Assembly: GCA_038095605.1 (NCBI GenBank) | Contig: CP144380.1 | Location: forward strand, 4,160,904-4,224,903 | Length of the DNA: 64,000 nt | Origin: Gemmatimonadota bacterium DH-78 | Lineage (GTDB): Bacteria > Gemmatimonadota > Gemmatimonadetes > Longimicrobiales > Gaopeijiaceae | Direction: 5' to 3' | In this document: positions 8,720 through 18,745 of the stretch, in pieces | How positions within the stretch are numbered: the stretch's first letter is position 1 | How the letters are laid out: each line of letters opens with the position of its first letter | Made by a program: the position numbers and the translations under genes | The notes under the pieces: model-generated | Database searches by the model: none | What the model was told of the DNA's origin: nothing | What the model saw: only the letters and a program-made list of their open reading frames with translations

Positions 8720-11536
8720 TCAGTCCCGGTCGTCCGGCACGTCGACCGCCGTCGCATTCCGGATCTTCCCCATGTTCACGAGCATGAGGATGACCACGGA
8801 GACGACGGTGAGGTAGACGCCCAGGTCGAAGAGAAGAGCGGAGGCGAGCTCGAGTTCACCGATCACCGGAAAGTGGAAGTAGTCGAACCAGCCGGTCAGG
8901 AAGGGGGCGCCCCAGATGAAGGCGCCCACCCCGGCCATTCCGGCCGCCGTGATGCCGACGCCGATCACCTTGTGGAGATCGACGTCGAGGCGCTCCTGGG
9001 TCCACCCGATTCCCGAGGCGATGTACTGGATGATCAGCGCCACGGCGGTCACGAGCCCGGCGATGAAGCCGCCGCCCGGCTCGTTGTGGCCGCGCAGGAA
9101 GATGTAGACCGACACGAGCAGGGCGAGGGGCAGCGTGAGGCGCGAGATGGTGGTCAGGAGCAGTGGATAGCGCAGCTCGTCGCGCGGCGTGCCCACCCTC
9201 CAGCGCGACGACACGCCCATGCCGTCGATCAGCGCGTAGATGCCGAGTGCGGCGATGCCGAGCACGGTGATCTCGCCGAAGGTGTCGTAGCCCCGGAAGT
9301 CGACCAGGATCACGTTGACGACGTTGTAGCCGCCGCCCCCGGGCTTGGACTGCTCCACGAAGAAGTCGGAGATCGACGCCACGTCGGTGGTCATCAGCAC
9401 CCACGACACCGTGGCCATCGCCGCGCCCGCAGCCACCGCCACGATCGCGTCGCGCCCGAGCACCAACGAGGAGTCGTCGCCCTTCGGGCACCGCTCGGGC
9501 AGAATGTGCAGCGCCAGGAGGAGCAGCACGATCGTGACCACCTCCACCGAGATCTGAGTGAGCGCCAGATCCGGGGCCGACAGCTGCACGAAGGCGAGAG
9601 AAATCACGAGTCCCACCACGCTGATCGCGAGCAGCGCGCGAATGCGGTCGTGGTGGAAGACCACCGTGCCGATCGTGCCCACGAGCAGGAAGATCCCGAA
9701 GACGGCGCTGATCGGGTCCATCGGCGTGCGCGCCATCGTGCCCGCGCTCCACTCGGCGAAGAGCAGCGGCCCCCCGACCGCGGCGACGGCCACGGCCACG
9801 AAGATCAGCAGGTAGCGCTGAATCGACCCGACCTGGTGCGCGCCGGCTCCGAGCAGGCGGGTCAGCGCCTCGGACCACCGCACGCCGCCGAAGATGATCC
9901 GCTCGAAGATGCGCTTGCCGTTGGGGAAGGGGAGCGGTCCCGCGTGGAGGGCGATGATGCCGTGCCGGAAACGCCACGCCACCACCCCTCCGGCGATGGC
10001 GATCATGCTCATGAAGAGGGCGGTGTTCACCCCGTGCCAGAGCGCGAGCCCGTGGTCGCCCGGAAGCTCCGATCCGACCGTGGCCAGCGCGGCCGCGTGC
10101 ACGAGGCCCCCGGCGATCGTCTCGGGAAACAGCCCGATCAGCACACAGAGCGCGACGAGCAGCTCCACGGGCAGCCGCATGGGGCGCGGAGGCTCGTGCG
10201 GAGTCTTCGGAAGATTCGGGGACTCCGGGCCGAAGAAGGGGTCGACCGCGTAGCGAATGGAGTAGGCCACGCTGAACAGCCCGCCCAGCGTCACGATCGC
10301 GGGCAGAAGCCAGGCCGGCCCGAAGCTGTGGTACAGGTGGGTCGTCTCGTAGAAGAACATCTCCTTCGAGATGAACCCGTTGAACGGGGGCAGCCCCGCC
10401 ATCGCCGCCGAGGCGAGGAGGGCGAGGGCCGCGGTGACCGGCATCGTCTTTCGCAGGCCCCCGAGCATGCGCAGGTCGCGGGTGCCGGCCTCGTGGTCGA
10501 CGATGCCCGCGTTCATGAACAGGCTGGCCTTGAAGGCCGCGTGGTTCAGGATGTGGAAGACGCCGACGATCGCGGCCGCCGGGGTGCCGATCCCGAAGCA
10601 GGCGGTGATGATGCCGAGGTGCGAGATCGTGGAGTAGGCGAGCAGCGCCTTCAGGTCGTGCTTGGTGAGGGCGATGTAGGCCGCGATCACCATGGTGGTG
10701 ACCCCCACCCCCGTCACCAGCAGGAACCAGAGCTCGGTGCCGGCGAGCGCCGGGAAGAATCGGGCGAGCAGAAAGACGCCCGCCTTCACCATCGTGGCCG
10801 AGTGCAGGAAGGCGCTGACCGGGGTCGGCGCCGCCATGGCATGGGGCAGCCAGAACTGGAAGGGGAACTGCGCCGACTTGGTGAAGGCCCCGAGCAGGAT
10901 CAGCAGCAGCATCGGGGCGTAGCCCGCGCTCGCCTGGATCGTGGCCCCGCGGAGATTGATCTCGGAGATCGTGGTCGTGCCCGCCGCGTCGGCGAGCAGA
11001 ATGAAGCCCAGGAGCAGGAACAGCCCGCCCATGCCCGTGATCACGAGCGCCATGCGCGCGCCCTGCCGCGCCTCGGGCTTGTGCGTCCAGAAGCCGATCA
11101 GCAGGAAGGAACTCAGGCTGGTGAGCTCCCAGAAGACCACCAGCAGCAACAGGTTGTCGGCCAGCACGACCCCGAGCATCGAGGCCATGAAGAACAGCAG
11201 GAAGGCGTAGAACCTGCCCATCGGATCTTCGCGCGACAGGTAGTGCCGCGCGTAGAGGATCACGAGCAGCCCGATCCCGAGAATGAGGATCGAGAAGAGC
11301 AGGCCCAGCCCGTCCATGCGGAAGGCCAGGTCCAGCCCGATCGACGGCATCCACGGAACGGAGAACGACGGCGTCTCGCCCGCCATGACCCTCGGCAGGA
11401 GCGAGAGCATCAGCACGAACGAGGCACCCGCGGCTCCCCCGGCGGCCACGGCGCTCTGCGTGCGGCCCCAGCGTACGAACCACGGTGGCAGCAGAGCCCC
11501 GAGCAGGGGCAGAAGCACGATGAGGAGGAGGGTCAC
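8720..11536 (-). CDS. mrpA: Mrp Na+/H+ antiporter subunit A fused to subunit B
   Basis: First gene of the operon, 938 residues. Residues about 1-760 are the NuoL-like MrpA with the conserved Glu in [16 protein letters not shown] and [21 protein letters not shown]. The MrpA-specific C-terminal helices (DUF4040 region) follow. Residues about 790-938 form a complete MnhB domain ([20 protein letters not shown]), so no separate mrpB exists. The AB fusion is known in other lineages. The start is a GTG. The 155-base interval upstream to the next gene holds no obvious operator, so regulation is not visible. Confidence 0.94.
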   Translation of the reverse strand: MTLLLIVLLPLLGALLPPWFVRWGRTQSAVAAGGAAGASFVLMLSLLPRVMAGETPSFSVPWMPSIGLDLAFRMDGLGLLFSILILGIGLLVILYARHYLSREDPMGRFYAFLLFFMASMLGVVLADNLLLLVVFWELTSLSSFLLIGFWTHKPEARQGARMALVITGMGGLFLLLGFILLADAAGTTTISEINLRGATIQASAGYAPMLLLILLGAFTKSAQFPFQFWLPHAMAAPTPVSAFLHSATMVKAGVFLLARFFPALAGTELWFLLVTGVGVTTMVIAAYIALTKHDLKALLAYSTISHLGIITACFGIGTPAAAIVGVFHILNHAAFKASLFMNAGIVDHEAGTRDLRMLGGLRKTMPVTAALALLASAAMAGLPPFNGFISKEMFFYETTHLYHSFGPAWLLPAIVTLGGLFSVAYSIRYAVDPFFGPESPNLPKTPHEPPRPMRLPVELLVALCVLIGLFPETIAGGLVHAAALATVGSELPGDHGLALWHGVNTALFMSMIAIAGGVVAWRFRHGIIALHAGPLPFPNGKRIFERIIFGGVRWSEALTRLLGAGAHQVGSIQRYLLIFVAVAVAAVGGPLLFAEWSAGTMARTPMDPISAVFGIFLLVGTIGTVVFHHDRIRALLAISVVGLVISLAFVQLSAPDLALTQISVEVVTIVLLLLALHILPERCPKGDDSSLVLGRDAIVAVAAGAAMATVSWVLMTTDVASISDFFVEQSKPGGGGYNVVNVILVDFRGYDTFGEITVLGIAALGIYALIDGMGVSSRWRVGTPRDELRYPLLLTTISRLTLPLALLVSVYIFLRGHNEPGGGFIAGLVTAVALIIQYIASGIGWTQERLDVDLHKVIGVGITAAGMAGVGAFIWGAPFLTGWFDYFHFPVIGELELASALLFDLGVYLTVVSVVILMLVNMGKIRNATAVDVPDDRD

Positions 11537-11691
11537 TTCGACGGGGTCTCGAACGATGGGGGGAGGCGGATGGGTTGGACTCGGATCGAGCGCGCCCCAC
11601 AGTACGATGCGAGGCCGAACGCGTCAAAATGAACGGCGTTAAGCCAACCCGCCCGATGCCCCGGGGTTCCCCGAATGCCGCTCCTCTTCGC

Positions 11692-14112
11692 CTACGAGAT
11701 CGGCCGCGTGCGCTTCTTCACCACGAAGAGGCCCTCCTGCATGCTGGTCACGAGAATCGCGCCGCTGTCGAAGAAGGGGTACGTGCTCCACGCGCCCCCG
11801 AAGCCCGCTCCGCTGCCGTAGGGCGCGGTGTCGAACATGCCCACCTCGACCGGATTCATCGGGTCGGAGGTGTCGAGAATGTGCAGCCCGTACTTGTAGT
11901 TGGCCTGGTAGGTGAAGTCGCCCTTCACGTACAGGTTGTGGGCGCTGGCGGGGAGCGAACCGAAGAACTCGCGGGCGAGCACCGGATCCTCGAGGTCTTC
12001 GAGATCCCACACGAGGGTGCGCGTGGTCTCGACGTTGCCGGCGATCACATCGCTCTCGTCGTTCATGATGAAGTAGCGGTGATCGTCGGTGAGCCAGCCC
12101 TGGTGCATGTAGGCGGGGTTCGGGTGCGTCGCGTTCGACAGTTCGACCGGGTTGTCCTTGTCGGTCACGTCCGAGATCTGGAAGCGGCTGCCCGACATGC
12201 GCAGGCAGATCTCCCGCTCGTGATACTCGTCGTGGGGTCCCCGGTAGACCACGCACTGCGCGTCGTGGGTGCCCCCCGGCTCCGAGCAGCCCACGAAGGT
12301 GGGCGAGAGGGGCTCGGTGATGTCGATCATGTGCATGCCGGCGCAGCCTCGGCTGGTGAGGTAGGCGAAGCCGGTCTCTTCGTTGATGATCACGTTGTGC
12401 GTGCTCTCCACCACGTTCGATCCCTCGCCCCGATAGAGCAGGTCGGGTTCGAACACGACCGGGGCGTCGCGCACGTCACGCAGGCGCGTGAGGTCGAACA
12501 CCTGCATGCCGTGGGCGCCCGCGCCGTCGGCCACGATGAAGGCGTGGTCCTTGTACGTCTTGATGTCGCGCCACAGCTGGGAGCGCGGGGTGTTGGGCGT
12601 CTTGGGCAGGTCGCCGATGAGCCGGGGCTGGGTGGGGTCGGTGATGTCGATGAACGAGGTGCCGTCGTTGCGGCCGACGAGCGCGTATTCCCGCCCGGTC
12701 TCCGCATCGGTCCAGCCCCAGTTGTCGTTGGCCCGCACCCCGCGCGCGCGCTCGGGTGCGGTGAGCATCGAGCCCGGGATGTAGGCGTAGAGCTCGATGT
12801 CGGTGCAGTCGAACTGCTCCACCGACCCCTCGGTGCAGCGGCGCTCCTCGCCGGTGACGGAGGCCATCGCATCGGGCGGGCTCAGCAGGAGGTCGACCTG
12901 CTGCCAGACACCGGAGCCGTCGCGCTCGTACACGAACACGCCGCCCGCCTGGTGGTCGAGCCCCGAGGCGGTCACGGCCACGACCTCGCCGTCGGAGACC
13001 ACCCGGTGCCCGAACGAGTCTTCGGTGTTGGTCTGCTCCTCGGTGAAGCGGAAGGTGCGTGCGTCGCCCTCCGACAACACGAACGCCATGCCGGTCTCGA
13101 TCCCGCGGGTGACCGGAGCACCGATCCAGAGGTCGTCGCCCGCGAAGGCGACGGCGTCGCCGAAGATGTCGCCTTCGAGCGGCTCGGGTGCATCGATGCG
13201 CGAGGGCGATCCCCAGCCTTCTCCCTGGGCCCGGAAGAGCCATGCCGTACCCACGCCGAGGCCGGCATTGGGCGCTCCCACCACCGCGCGGTCACCGTCG
13301 AGGGCGATCGCCGACCCGAAGGCCGCCTGCGCCTCGGGGGTCGCGGCGAGTTCGCCGAAGGGCTGCCACATGCCATCGCGCAGCCGGAACTCGAACACGC
13401 GACCGGCGGCTTCCACCCCGTCCGCGCCATCGGCGAGCGGGGCGCCGACCAGGGCGCGGTCCCCCTCGATCGCGATCGCGGCACCGAAGGCGTCGCCGTT
13501 CGCCGAGACCGGCGCCTCGAGGCGCTGCGCCTCCGACCACGAGCCGTCGGCTCCGCGCCGGTACACGTGCACGACCCCCGCCGGGGTGGAGTCGGCGGCT
13601 TCGTCGCTGCGGCGCCGCTGGCGCAGCCGGCTCTGCTCGGTCTGCACCGCGCTCTCGCCCACGAGCAGCCAGTCGCCGGCGGCGGCCATCGTCAGCCCGA
13701 AGTCCACGCCGCAGTACCCGTTGTAGTCGCAGCGGGGATCGAGGGTGACGAAGCCCCCCGTGTCGAGCTCGGATCGATGACTCCACGCGGTGCCGGCCCC
13801 CTCGAAGATGTCGATGCGCCCGTCGCGGCTCGCCACGAAGAGGGTGGAGCCGGTGGTGGCGAGGAGCGCGCCGAAGCCGTCGGCACGTTCGGCGTTCGGC
13901 GCGGTGAGTCGGCCCGACTCCGTCCAGCTTCCGCCCCGCTTCTCGTACAGGTAGACCGTGCCCGGGCGGAACGAGTTGTTGGGCTCTCCGACGATCATCG
14001 CGTCGCCCTCGACGAGCACCGCGTTGCCGAAGGCGCCGGACTGTGCGGTGCCGGGCGAGACGACGACACCGACGAGGAGGATCGCGAGGGCGAGGCGGGC
14101 GAGGGTGCTCAT
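11692..14112 (-). CDS. choice-of-anchor B family protein with FG-GAP-like repeats (secreted)
   Basis: 806 residues with a signal peptide (LARLALAILLVGVVVSPGTAQ). Residues about 25-420 contain repeated AFGxAxAxxGDxxxVGAP units, an FG-GAP-like beta-propeller. Residues about 440-806 match the choice-of-anchor-B domain, with WGWTDAETGREYALVG, SHNVxIN-type and HQGWLTDDHRYFIMNDE segments and the terminal LFVVKKR. The ATG at 14112 is preceded by GGAGG with 6-base spacing. It is probably exported, perhaps to the cell surface; the substrate is unknown. It is divergent from the lipoprotein gene at 14245. Confidence 0.88.
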   Translation of the reverse strand: MSTLARLALAILLVGVVVSPGTAQSGAFGNAVLVEGDAMIVGEPNNSFRPGTVYLYEKRGGSWTESGRLTAPNAERADGFGALLATTGSTLFVASRDGRIDIFEGAGTAWSHRSELDTGGFVTLDPRCDYNGYCGVDFGLTMAAAGDWLLVGESAVQTEQSRLRQRRRSDEAADSTPAGVVHVYRRGADGSWSEAQRLEAPVSANGDAFGAAIAIEGDRALVGAPLADGADGVEAAGRVFEFRLRDGMWQPFGELAATPEAQAAFGSAIALDGDRAVVGAPNAGLGVGTAWLFRAQGEGWGSPSRIDAPEPLEGDIFGDAVAFAGDDLWIGAPVTRGIETGMAFVLSEGDARTFRFTEEQTNTEDSFGHRVVSDGEVVAVTASGLDHQAGGVFVYERDGSGVWQQVDLLLSPPDAMASVTGEERRCTEGSVEQFDCTDIELYAYIPGSMLTAPERARGVRANDNWGWTDAETGREYALVGRNDGTSFIDITDPTQPRLIGDLPKTPNTPRSQLWRDIKTYKDHAFIVADGAGAHGMQVFDLTRLRDVRDAPVVFEPDLLYRGEGSNVVESTHNVIINEETGFAYLTSRGCAGMHMIDITEPLSPTFVGCSEPGGTHDAQCVVYRGPHDEYHEREICLRMSGSRFQISDVTDKDNPVELSNATHPNPAYMHQGWLTDDHRYFIMNDESDVIAGNVETTRTLVWDLEDLEDPVLAREFFGSLPASAHNLYVKGDFTYQANYKYGLHILDTSDPMNPVEVGMFDTAPYGSGAGFGGAWSTYPFFDSGAILVTSMQEGLFVVKKRTRPIS

Positions 14113-14244
14113 CGGAGACCTCCGGAAGAGGGAGCGCAGCGCGTGCCCGAACGTGGGCCGCGCACCGGAGCGCCCGCAAGCGGGAAGAGCCGGGCGGTCC
14201 GACCAGTGCCTCCAACGTTGCGGCGACCCGCCGATGCTCGAAGC

Positions 14245-15231
14245 ATGAGAGTCATCGCCATCTTCGCGCTCGCCGTCCTCGCAGCCTGCGGCTCGGAGCG
14301 CTCCGTCAGTGATCCGCCCGAAATGTCCGAGGGGGCCGTGATGCCGGACACCCGATCCGCCTCGCCGGACGACCTCCGCGCGCTCCATGCCGAGGTTCTT
14401 ACGCCCCGAGGTCCGAGTCTGGAATCGCTCCCGGGCGTCGCCCGGAGGGTGGCTCAGACCTGCCTCGCCGAGCCCGACGGGCTCGCCTGCCGGCGCGGTC
14501 GCGACGACCTGCCAGCCGATCTGCGCAGGAGTGTGGATGCCGCCGTGGCCGAGTACGAGCGGGTCGCCGCTGCCGCGGCCGAACGACTCGAGCTCTGCCG
14601 GCGGGGTGACCAGGCGGCCCTCGAGGCGCGCTATCCCGGCCATCTCGCCTTCTATCGAGCGGTCGCCGCTCCTCCTCCCGCGATCGACGAGGCCCTCGAC
14701 GCCGTCGTCGCGATCGCCATCAGTGGAAACGTGGTGTCGAAGGCGACCCGCGTGCTCGAGCAGGGCCTCGCGCGCGAGGCTCTCGACGTGCAGGTGCGGA
14801 GTCCGGGATCCCAGTCGGGATACTCGCCCAACCCCTTCGCTCAGCAGCGCAACACCGTTCCGAACCTCTTTCGCGGCCACTACACGCCGACCATCGAGCG
14901 CCGCATGGCCGAGGCTCGTCCCGAATGCGACGCCCTGTCGAGCGCTCCGGCGATCCAGGGTGCCTGCCGGCGCGACCTGACCGTCGACATCGTCGGCGAC
15001 TGGTTGCGGTCCCGGGGCCATGCGAGTGCGCGGGTGATTCTCGGCGCCCAGAGTGCGTGGCCCGAGTACGCCGTGCTCTTCGAGCGCCGCCTCGCCGACG
15101 TCGATATCCGCATCGACCCGAACTTCGATCGCACCCTCGGGCGCACCTCCACCTTCGCGTCGGAGATGTGCGACGCGCGCTCCACGATCTGGTCGGACTA
15201 CGAGTTCTACGCGCGCACATTGCTGCGGTAA
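14245..15231 (+). CDS. hypothetical lipoprotein
   Basis: 328 residues. The N-terminus MRVIAIFALAVLAACGS has a clear lipobox (LAAC, Cys15). The mature chain is mostly helical and Arg/Ala rich, with scattered Cys residues (CLAEPDGLACRRG, CDALSSAPAIQGACRR, EMCDARS). No family recognised. The start ATG is the first methionine and directly opens the signal peptide. It is divergent from the choice-of-anchor-B gene, with about 130 bases between them. Confidence 0.75.
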   Translation: MRVIAIFALAVLAACGSERSVSDPPEMSEGAVMPDTRSASPDDLRALHAEVLTPRGPSLESLPGVARRVAQTCLAEPDGLACRRGRDDLPADLRRSVDAAVAEYERVAAAAAERLELCRRGDQAALEARYPGHLAFYRAVAAPPPAIDEALDAVVAIAISGNVVSKATRVLEQGLAREALDVQVRSPGSQSGYSPNPFAQQRNTVPNLFRGHYTPTIERRMAEARPECDALSSAPAIQGACRRDLTVDIVGDWLRSRGHASARVILGAQSAWPEYAVLFERRLADVDIRIDPNFDRTLGRTSTFASEMCDARSTIWSDYEFYARTLLR

Positions 15232-15319
15232 GGGTGGGGTCGAGGCACCGACTGCGTCCTTTTCCCGCTTTCGCCGTCCACCGGGTGAACGAACCCTTCA
15301 CCGACACCGGAGACGGACC

Positions 15320-15505
15320 ATGGAGCATCTGACGCAGGGCGCGCAGTCGACCCCCTCGAGCACGACCCCCCACCCGGCGGCGCGGAGTCCCCGGGAGAAC
15401 CGCGACGCGGGTACGGGCTGCTGCTCGCCCGCGGAAGCCTCGGCCTGTTGCGCCCCGGAGTCTAAGTCGGTCTGCTGTGAGGGCGGCGACTGCCGCTGCG
15501 GATAG
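15320..15505 (+). CDS. small cysteine-rich peptide upstream of sigZ
   Basis: 61 residues; the last 29 hold eight cysteines as CC...CC...CC...CRC (GCCSPAEASACCAPES, CCEGGDCRCG), suggesting metal or thiol chemistry. The ATG is preceded by GGAG. It lies 25 bases upstream of a SigZ-type sigma factor on the same strand, so they are probably one transcript. It resembles no metallothionein I can name. Function unknown; a sensor or anti-sigma role is speculation. Confidence 0.6.
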   Translation: MEHLTQGAQSTPSSTTPHPAARSPRENRDAGTGCCSPAEASACCAPESKSVCCEGGDCRCG

Positions 15506-15530
15506 CGGGCCGTCGGGACTGGAGGGAGCG

Positions 15531-16154
15531 ATGATCGACGACAGGGACCCTGTGTGGTCGGAGCACCGCCGCCGTCTACTGAGCTTCGTGCGCGGGCGCG
15601 TGGGCGACGAGGCCACGGCCGAAGACATCGTCCACGATGTGCTGGCGCGCGCCTGGGGTCGTCGGTCATCGCTCCGCGACGGCGGGCGCATGATGCCGTG
15701 GCTGTACCAGATCACCCGCCATGCGATCGCCGATCACTACCGGGTGTCCGGGAGCGCGGCGGGCGCGACCGAGCCGACCTCGGACCGCATCGCCGCCGAA
15801 CCCGAGGCCGACGAGGTGCGCGCCCGAGCGCAGCTGTCGCAGTGCCTGATCCCGCTCATCGACTCCCTTCCGCCGCCCTACCGCGACGCGGTGCGACTCT
15901 CCGAGCTCCACGGACTCACCCAGCGCGAGACGGCCGAGCGCCTGGGCCTCAGCCTGTCGGGGGCGAAATCGCGGGTGCAGCGGGCGCGCCGGAAGCTGCG
16001 CGAACGGTTGCTGGCCTGCTGCGAGGTGGAGTTGGACGGGGCCGGAGTGATCCGCGACTACGAGCCGCTGGACGGGGGGTGCGGTGGGGGTGGGGGCTGC
16101 GATCAGCGGGGGAGTGTTCCCGGATCGAGCGGCCCTCCAACGCCTCCGCTCTAA
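15531..16154 (+). CDS. sigZ: ECF-type RNA polymerase sigma factor, SigZ family
   Basis: 207 residues. Sigma region 2 is DEATAEDIVHDVLARAWGRR with WLYQITRHAIADHYR; region 4 is LTQRETAERLGLSLSGAKSRVQRAR. After region 4 comes LLACCEVELDGAGVIRDY, which matches the SigZ-specific C-terminus with its CC pair. An extra Gly/Cys tail (CGGGGGC) follows. The start ATG has GGAGGGAGCG directly upstream. It directs RNA polymerase to a regulon that cannot be read from this window. No classical anti-sigma gene is adjacent; the Cys-rich peptide is the only partner candidate. Confidence 0.88.
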   Translation: MIDDRDPVWSEHRRRLLSFVRGRVGDEATAEDIVHDVLARAWGRRSSLRDGGRMMPWLYQITRHAIADHYRVSGSAAGATEPTSDRIAAEPEADEVRARAQLSQCLIPLIDSLPPPYRDAVRLSELHGLTQRETAERLGLSLSGAKSRVQRARRKLRERLLACCEVELDGAGVIRDYEPLDGGCGGGGGCDQRGSVPGSSGPPTPPL

Positions 16155-17023
16155 GAGACCCGGCCTCGGTACACCGAAGGCTGGAGTTCACAGACGTCGG
16201 AGAGGGCGCCGGTCGCTGTGAAGAGTTCGGGGCGCTCACGGAAGCGGAAGACTCGGTATAGGTGGTACCTCTGCTGCTCCTGCTCGGAGACCCGGACCTC
16301 GTTGGCGCTCACGTAGAATGGCGTATGGCCGCCGAACCGGGTCGTCTTCACCTCGATCAGCCGCTCACTCCCCTCCGTGTCGTAAGAGAGGATGTCGAAA
16401 CCCGCCCCATCACCCCGCTCCACCGACGTGTGCTCGATCCGATGGGCTAGGTCTTCTCGACCGGCCACCACGAGGCGCGCCCGTTCGAAGTCGAGCACGA
16501 AGCGCTCGCCGGCCGACCCGAGGCTGCGATTGCGAGCCTCCAACTCGAGATAGTCGATCTTTCGGACCCGCGCGTACCGGTTGCCCTCTTCGCGCACGCG
16601 ATCCGTCCACGTCGACGTCGGTCGGGTGGGGGTGTCGACCAGTCTCTGGAGGATATCGTCGTAGCTCAGTACCTCCGCAGCCTCGTCGTCGGTCACCTCC
16701 GCGGTCACCAGAGCCTGCAGTGCGGTCAGAAGCTCCGGGCGCTGTTCCAACTGCGCCTCCACTTCTTCGGCGAGGATACCCTGGTAGTTGCCCAGGGGCT
16801 TGTACCCGTCCACGTAGGGCAGACGTTCGGCGACCAGTACCGCACTGATGTTCTGGTGTTTTCTCTCGACCGCGCCAGAGGAACGGTCATTCAGAAACTC
16901 CCGAAGTGCCCGGTTTCGTTCGGCTTTGTTGAACGGCGTCTGGTGGATTTCGAGTTCGAGCATGTCCAGATAGAACCGGACCGTCGCGGCCACCTCTTCT
17001 CGACTCCAGTGTCGATTGGCCAT
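16151..17023 (-). CDS. DUF3883 domain protein (nuclease-fold)
   Basis: 290 residues. The N-terminal 100 residues begin HWSREEVAATVRFYLDML and look like the helical region often paired with DUF3883. Residues about 195-285 are DUF3883: RSLGSAGERFVLDFERARL, GFDILSYDTEGSERLIEVKTT and PFYVSANEV. The E...D...EVK pattern suggests a PD-(D/E)xK-type fold. Such proteins are often found in restriction or defence loci, but no methylase or helicase is nearby. The start is ATG 17023 (MANRHW). Its 3' end overlaps sigZ by 4 bases, tail to tail. Confidence 0.82.
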   Translation of the reverse strand: MANRHWSREEVAATVRFYLDMLELEIHQTPFNKAERNRALREFLNDRSSGAVERKHQNISAVLVAERLPYVDGYKPLGNYQGILAEEVEAQLEQRPELLTALQALVTAEVTDDEAAEVLSYDDILQRLVDTPTRPTSTWTDRVREEGNRYARVRKIDYLELEARNRSLGSAGERFVLDFERARLVVAGREDLAHRIEHTSVERGDGAGFDILSYDTEGSERLIEVKTTRFGGHTPFYVSANEVRVSEQEQQRYHLYRVFRFRERPELFTATGALSDVCELQPSVYRGRVS

Positions 17024-17156
17024 CTGCCCACGGGGTTGTGTACGGGTGAAGTTCTGCGCAGCGGCGGAGGCGCAAAGTGCCCGGTCGAACCGAACCCCCG
17101 CAACCGATGGTCGAGATGTTCTTGCAGGTTCGGCGAGCCCACCCCTACTGTCGGGC

Positions 17157-17633
17157 ATGAATGGATCCGCCCGTCTGGTCTCGACCCTCGCGTTGGCGTT
17201 CGGCTTGGCCGGATGCGCCGGCACCTCTCCCCCGGCCGATATCGACCCGGCTCCGGCACCGGCACCGCCCGACGAGGTGCCGCTCCGTTGGTATGTGGAC
17301 GCGTACGGGCCGTACGACACCACGCGGGTCGGACCCAGCGAGTCCGGGCCCGGTTCACGCCCGCTGTTTCTCGTCGACGGTGTGCAGCCGGATCCGGTCG
17401 AGCACGACGTGGGGGCCCTGATGCGGGAGTCGGTGCAGTTCCTTCAGGCGCGGAAGTTCGATCCGAGCGGCCGGATCCGCGATGTGATCATCTACAGACA
17501 CCGCTGCGACCTCGCGCAGTTCGGGCCGGCGGGCGAGTACGGCGCGATCCTGATGTTTCGCTCCGACTACGACGGGCCCACGCCCGAGCCCGCTCACTCG
17601 CGCGACACAAGGGTCTGTCGCGGGGAGGGTTGA
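17157..17633 (+). CDS. hypothetical lipoprotein
   Basis: 158 residues; MNGSARLVSTLALAFGLAGC ends in a lipobox (LAGC). The mature part includes a Pro/Ala linker, then PLFLVDGVQPD and a C-terminal segment RIRDVIIYRHRCDLAQFG. The phrase LFLVDG...V resembles a TonB-plug-like or carboxypeptidase-regulatory strand, but it is too short for a firm call. The last 40 bases overlap the oppositely oriented gene at 17594. Confidence 0.65.
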   Translation: MNGSARLVSTLALAFGLAGCAGTSPPADIDPAPAPAPPDEVPLRWYVDAYGPYDTTRVGPSESGPGSRPLFLVDGVQPDPVEHDVGALMRESVQFLQARKFDPSGRIRDVIIYRHRCDLAQFGPAGEYGAILMFRSDYDGPTPEPAHSRDTRVCRGEG

Positions 17634-18037
17634 AGGGCGGCGGGGTGGCGACGGCTCCAGAGCAGGGCTGAGATCGGCACGAGTCCGATCATCGGAAGCG
17701 CGAGCGAGATCCAGGGAGCGGACGACAGGTGCGGAGCGGCCACCCGGCCGAGCACCATGATCCCGATGCAGGCACCGCCGAACCACACGGTCCACGGGCG
17801 ACGGCGCCACAGGCCCAGCCCGAACAGGAACTGACATGTGAGTCCCGTGATGGCTGCCGGTGTCGCCATCAGCGCATCTCGGCGGGTCGATCCGGTGAAG
17901 CCACCGAGGCTGAACGTCCCGCTCGGCTCGATCACGAACTTCAGGACGATCAGGAGCCAGAAGGCGGCGCCGAGGAGGGCGGTCGTACACAGAAAGCCCC
18001 CCGCCACCCGATGAGCCGAAGTGTTCTCGTCAGTCAT
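17594..18037 (-). CDS. hypothetical four-helix membrane protein
   Basis: 147 residues with hydrophobic segments at about 13-36, 58-75, 80-100 and 108-127, and short basic loops. No motif for a named family. It overlaps the lipoprotein gene at its 3' end. Start ATG at 18037 (MTDENTS). Confidence 0.65.
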   Translation of the reverse strand: MTDENTSAHRVAGGFLCTTALLGAAFWLLIVLKFVIEPSGTFSLGGFTGSTRRDALMATPAAITGLTCQFLFGLGLWRRRPWTVWFGGACIGIMVLGRVAAPHLSSAPWISLALPMIGLVPISALLWSRRHPAALQPSPRQTLVSRE

Positions 18038-18109
18038 GGGTGACGATGAGTGCCGGAGGCGATAGTCGCAAGGGTGCTGTGCGACGTCGGGCGACGGCCG
18101 AGGGCCCGG

Positions 18110-18745
18110 TCAGTCGGGGTTCGTCCGGTCGTCGCAGGGAGTGCGGTTGGGAACGGCAACGTCATGGCTGTGCTCGCCCCACCCGATGCGGTACGAGGTG
18201 CGGGCCGAGTCCGGGACTTCTCGCGGGAAGGAGCGCTTCTTCAATGTGGCCCAGAAGCCCGACTCGGAGTCCCAGTGAGCCACGATCTCTCGGCCTTTGA
18301 GCGAGCCGCGACCGCCGGCCTCCTCGACGCTCGTCCTGTAGCAGTACACGGGTGCCGAGGAGTCGCGAAAGACCGCCCCCCACAACTCCATGAACAGGGT
18401 CGGTCGGTCCGCCGACTCGAAGCCGAACTCCACATCGATGTATGCCAGCGTGCCCCGCACCGGGCAGTCCTCCTCCGGCCGGGAGTCGACGCCGCAGGGA
18501 TCCGTGAACACGAAGGTCGTGTTCGCGTAGGAGGTGGAGTCGGCGTAGCCGGTGTACGGCACGAACAGGAGGTCGGGATGGAGGCTGCGAAACTCCCGCG
18601 CGCTCATGCCGATGGCGACCCCGGGGAAACTGTTCAGGGGCGGGGCCTGGATGTGATCGCCGAGAGGTGGACTGGGTTCGGGAGTGCACGAGGCCGCGCA
18701 TAGCACGACGACTGCGGTGGACCACCGATCGCGCGAGAGCCTCAC
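18110..18745 (-). CDS. hypothetical lipoprotein
   Basis: 211 residues with MRLSRDRWSTAVVVLCAASC as lipoprotein leader (AASC). The mature part has GVAIGMSAREFRSLHP, a pattern seen in small periplasmic proteins, and paired cysteines (DPCGVDSRPEEDCPV). It probably starts by overlapping the end of the upstream propeller gene (4 bases), so they are likely cotranscribed. No function assigned. Confidence 0.65.
   Translation of the reverse strand: MRLSRDRWSTAVVVLCAASCTPEPSPPLGDHIQAPPLNSFPGVAIGMSAREFRSLHPDLLFVPYTGYADSTSYANTTFVFTDPCGVDSRPEEDCPVRGTLAYIDVEFGFESADRPTLFMELWGAVFRDSSAPVYCYRTSVEEAGGRGSLKGREIVAHWDSESGFWATLKKRSFPREVPDSARTSYRIGWGEHSHDVAVPNRTPCDDRTNPD

Noticed and set aside
16151-17023. Part of a defence island (DUF3883)
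   Set aside because: No methyltransferase, helicase, REase or other defence gene lies within several kilobases. A lone DUF3883 protein is not enough.
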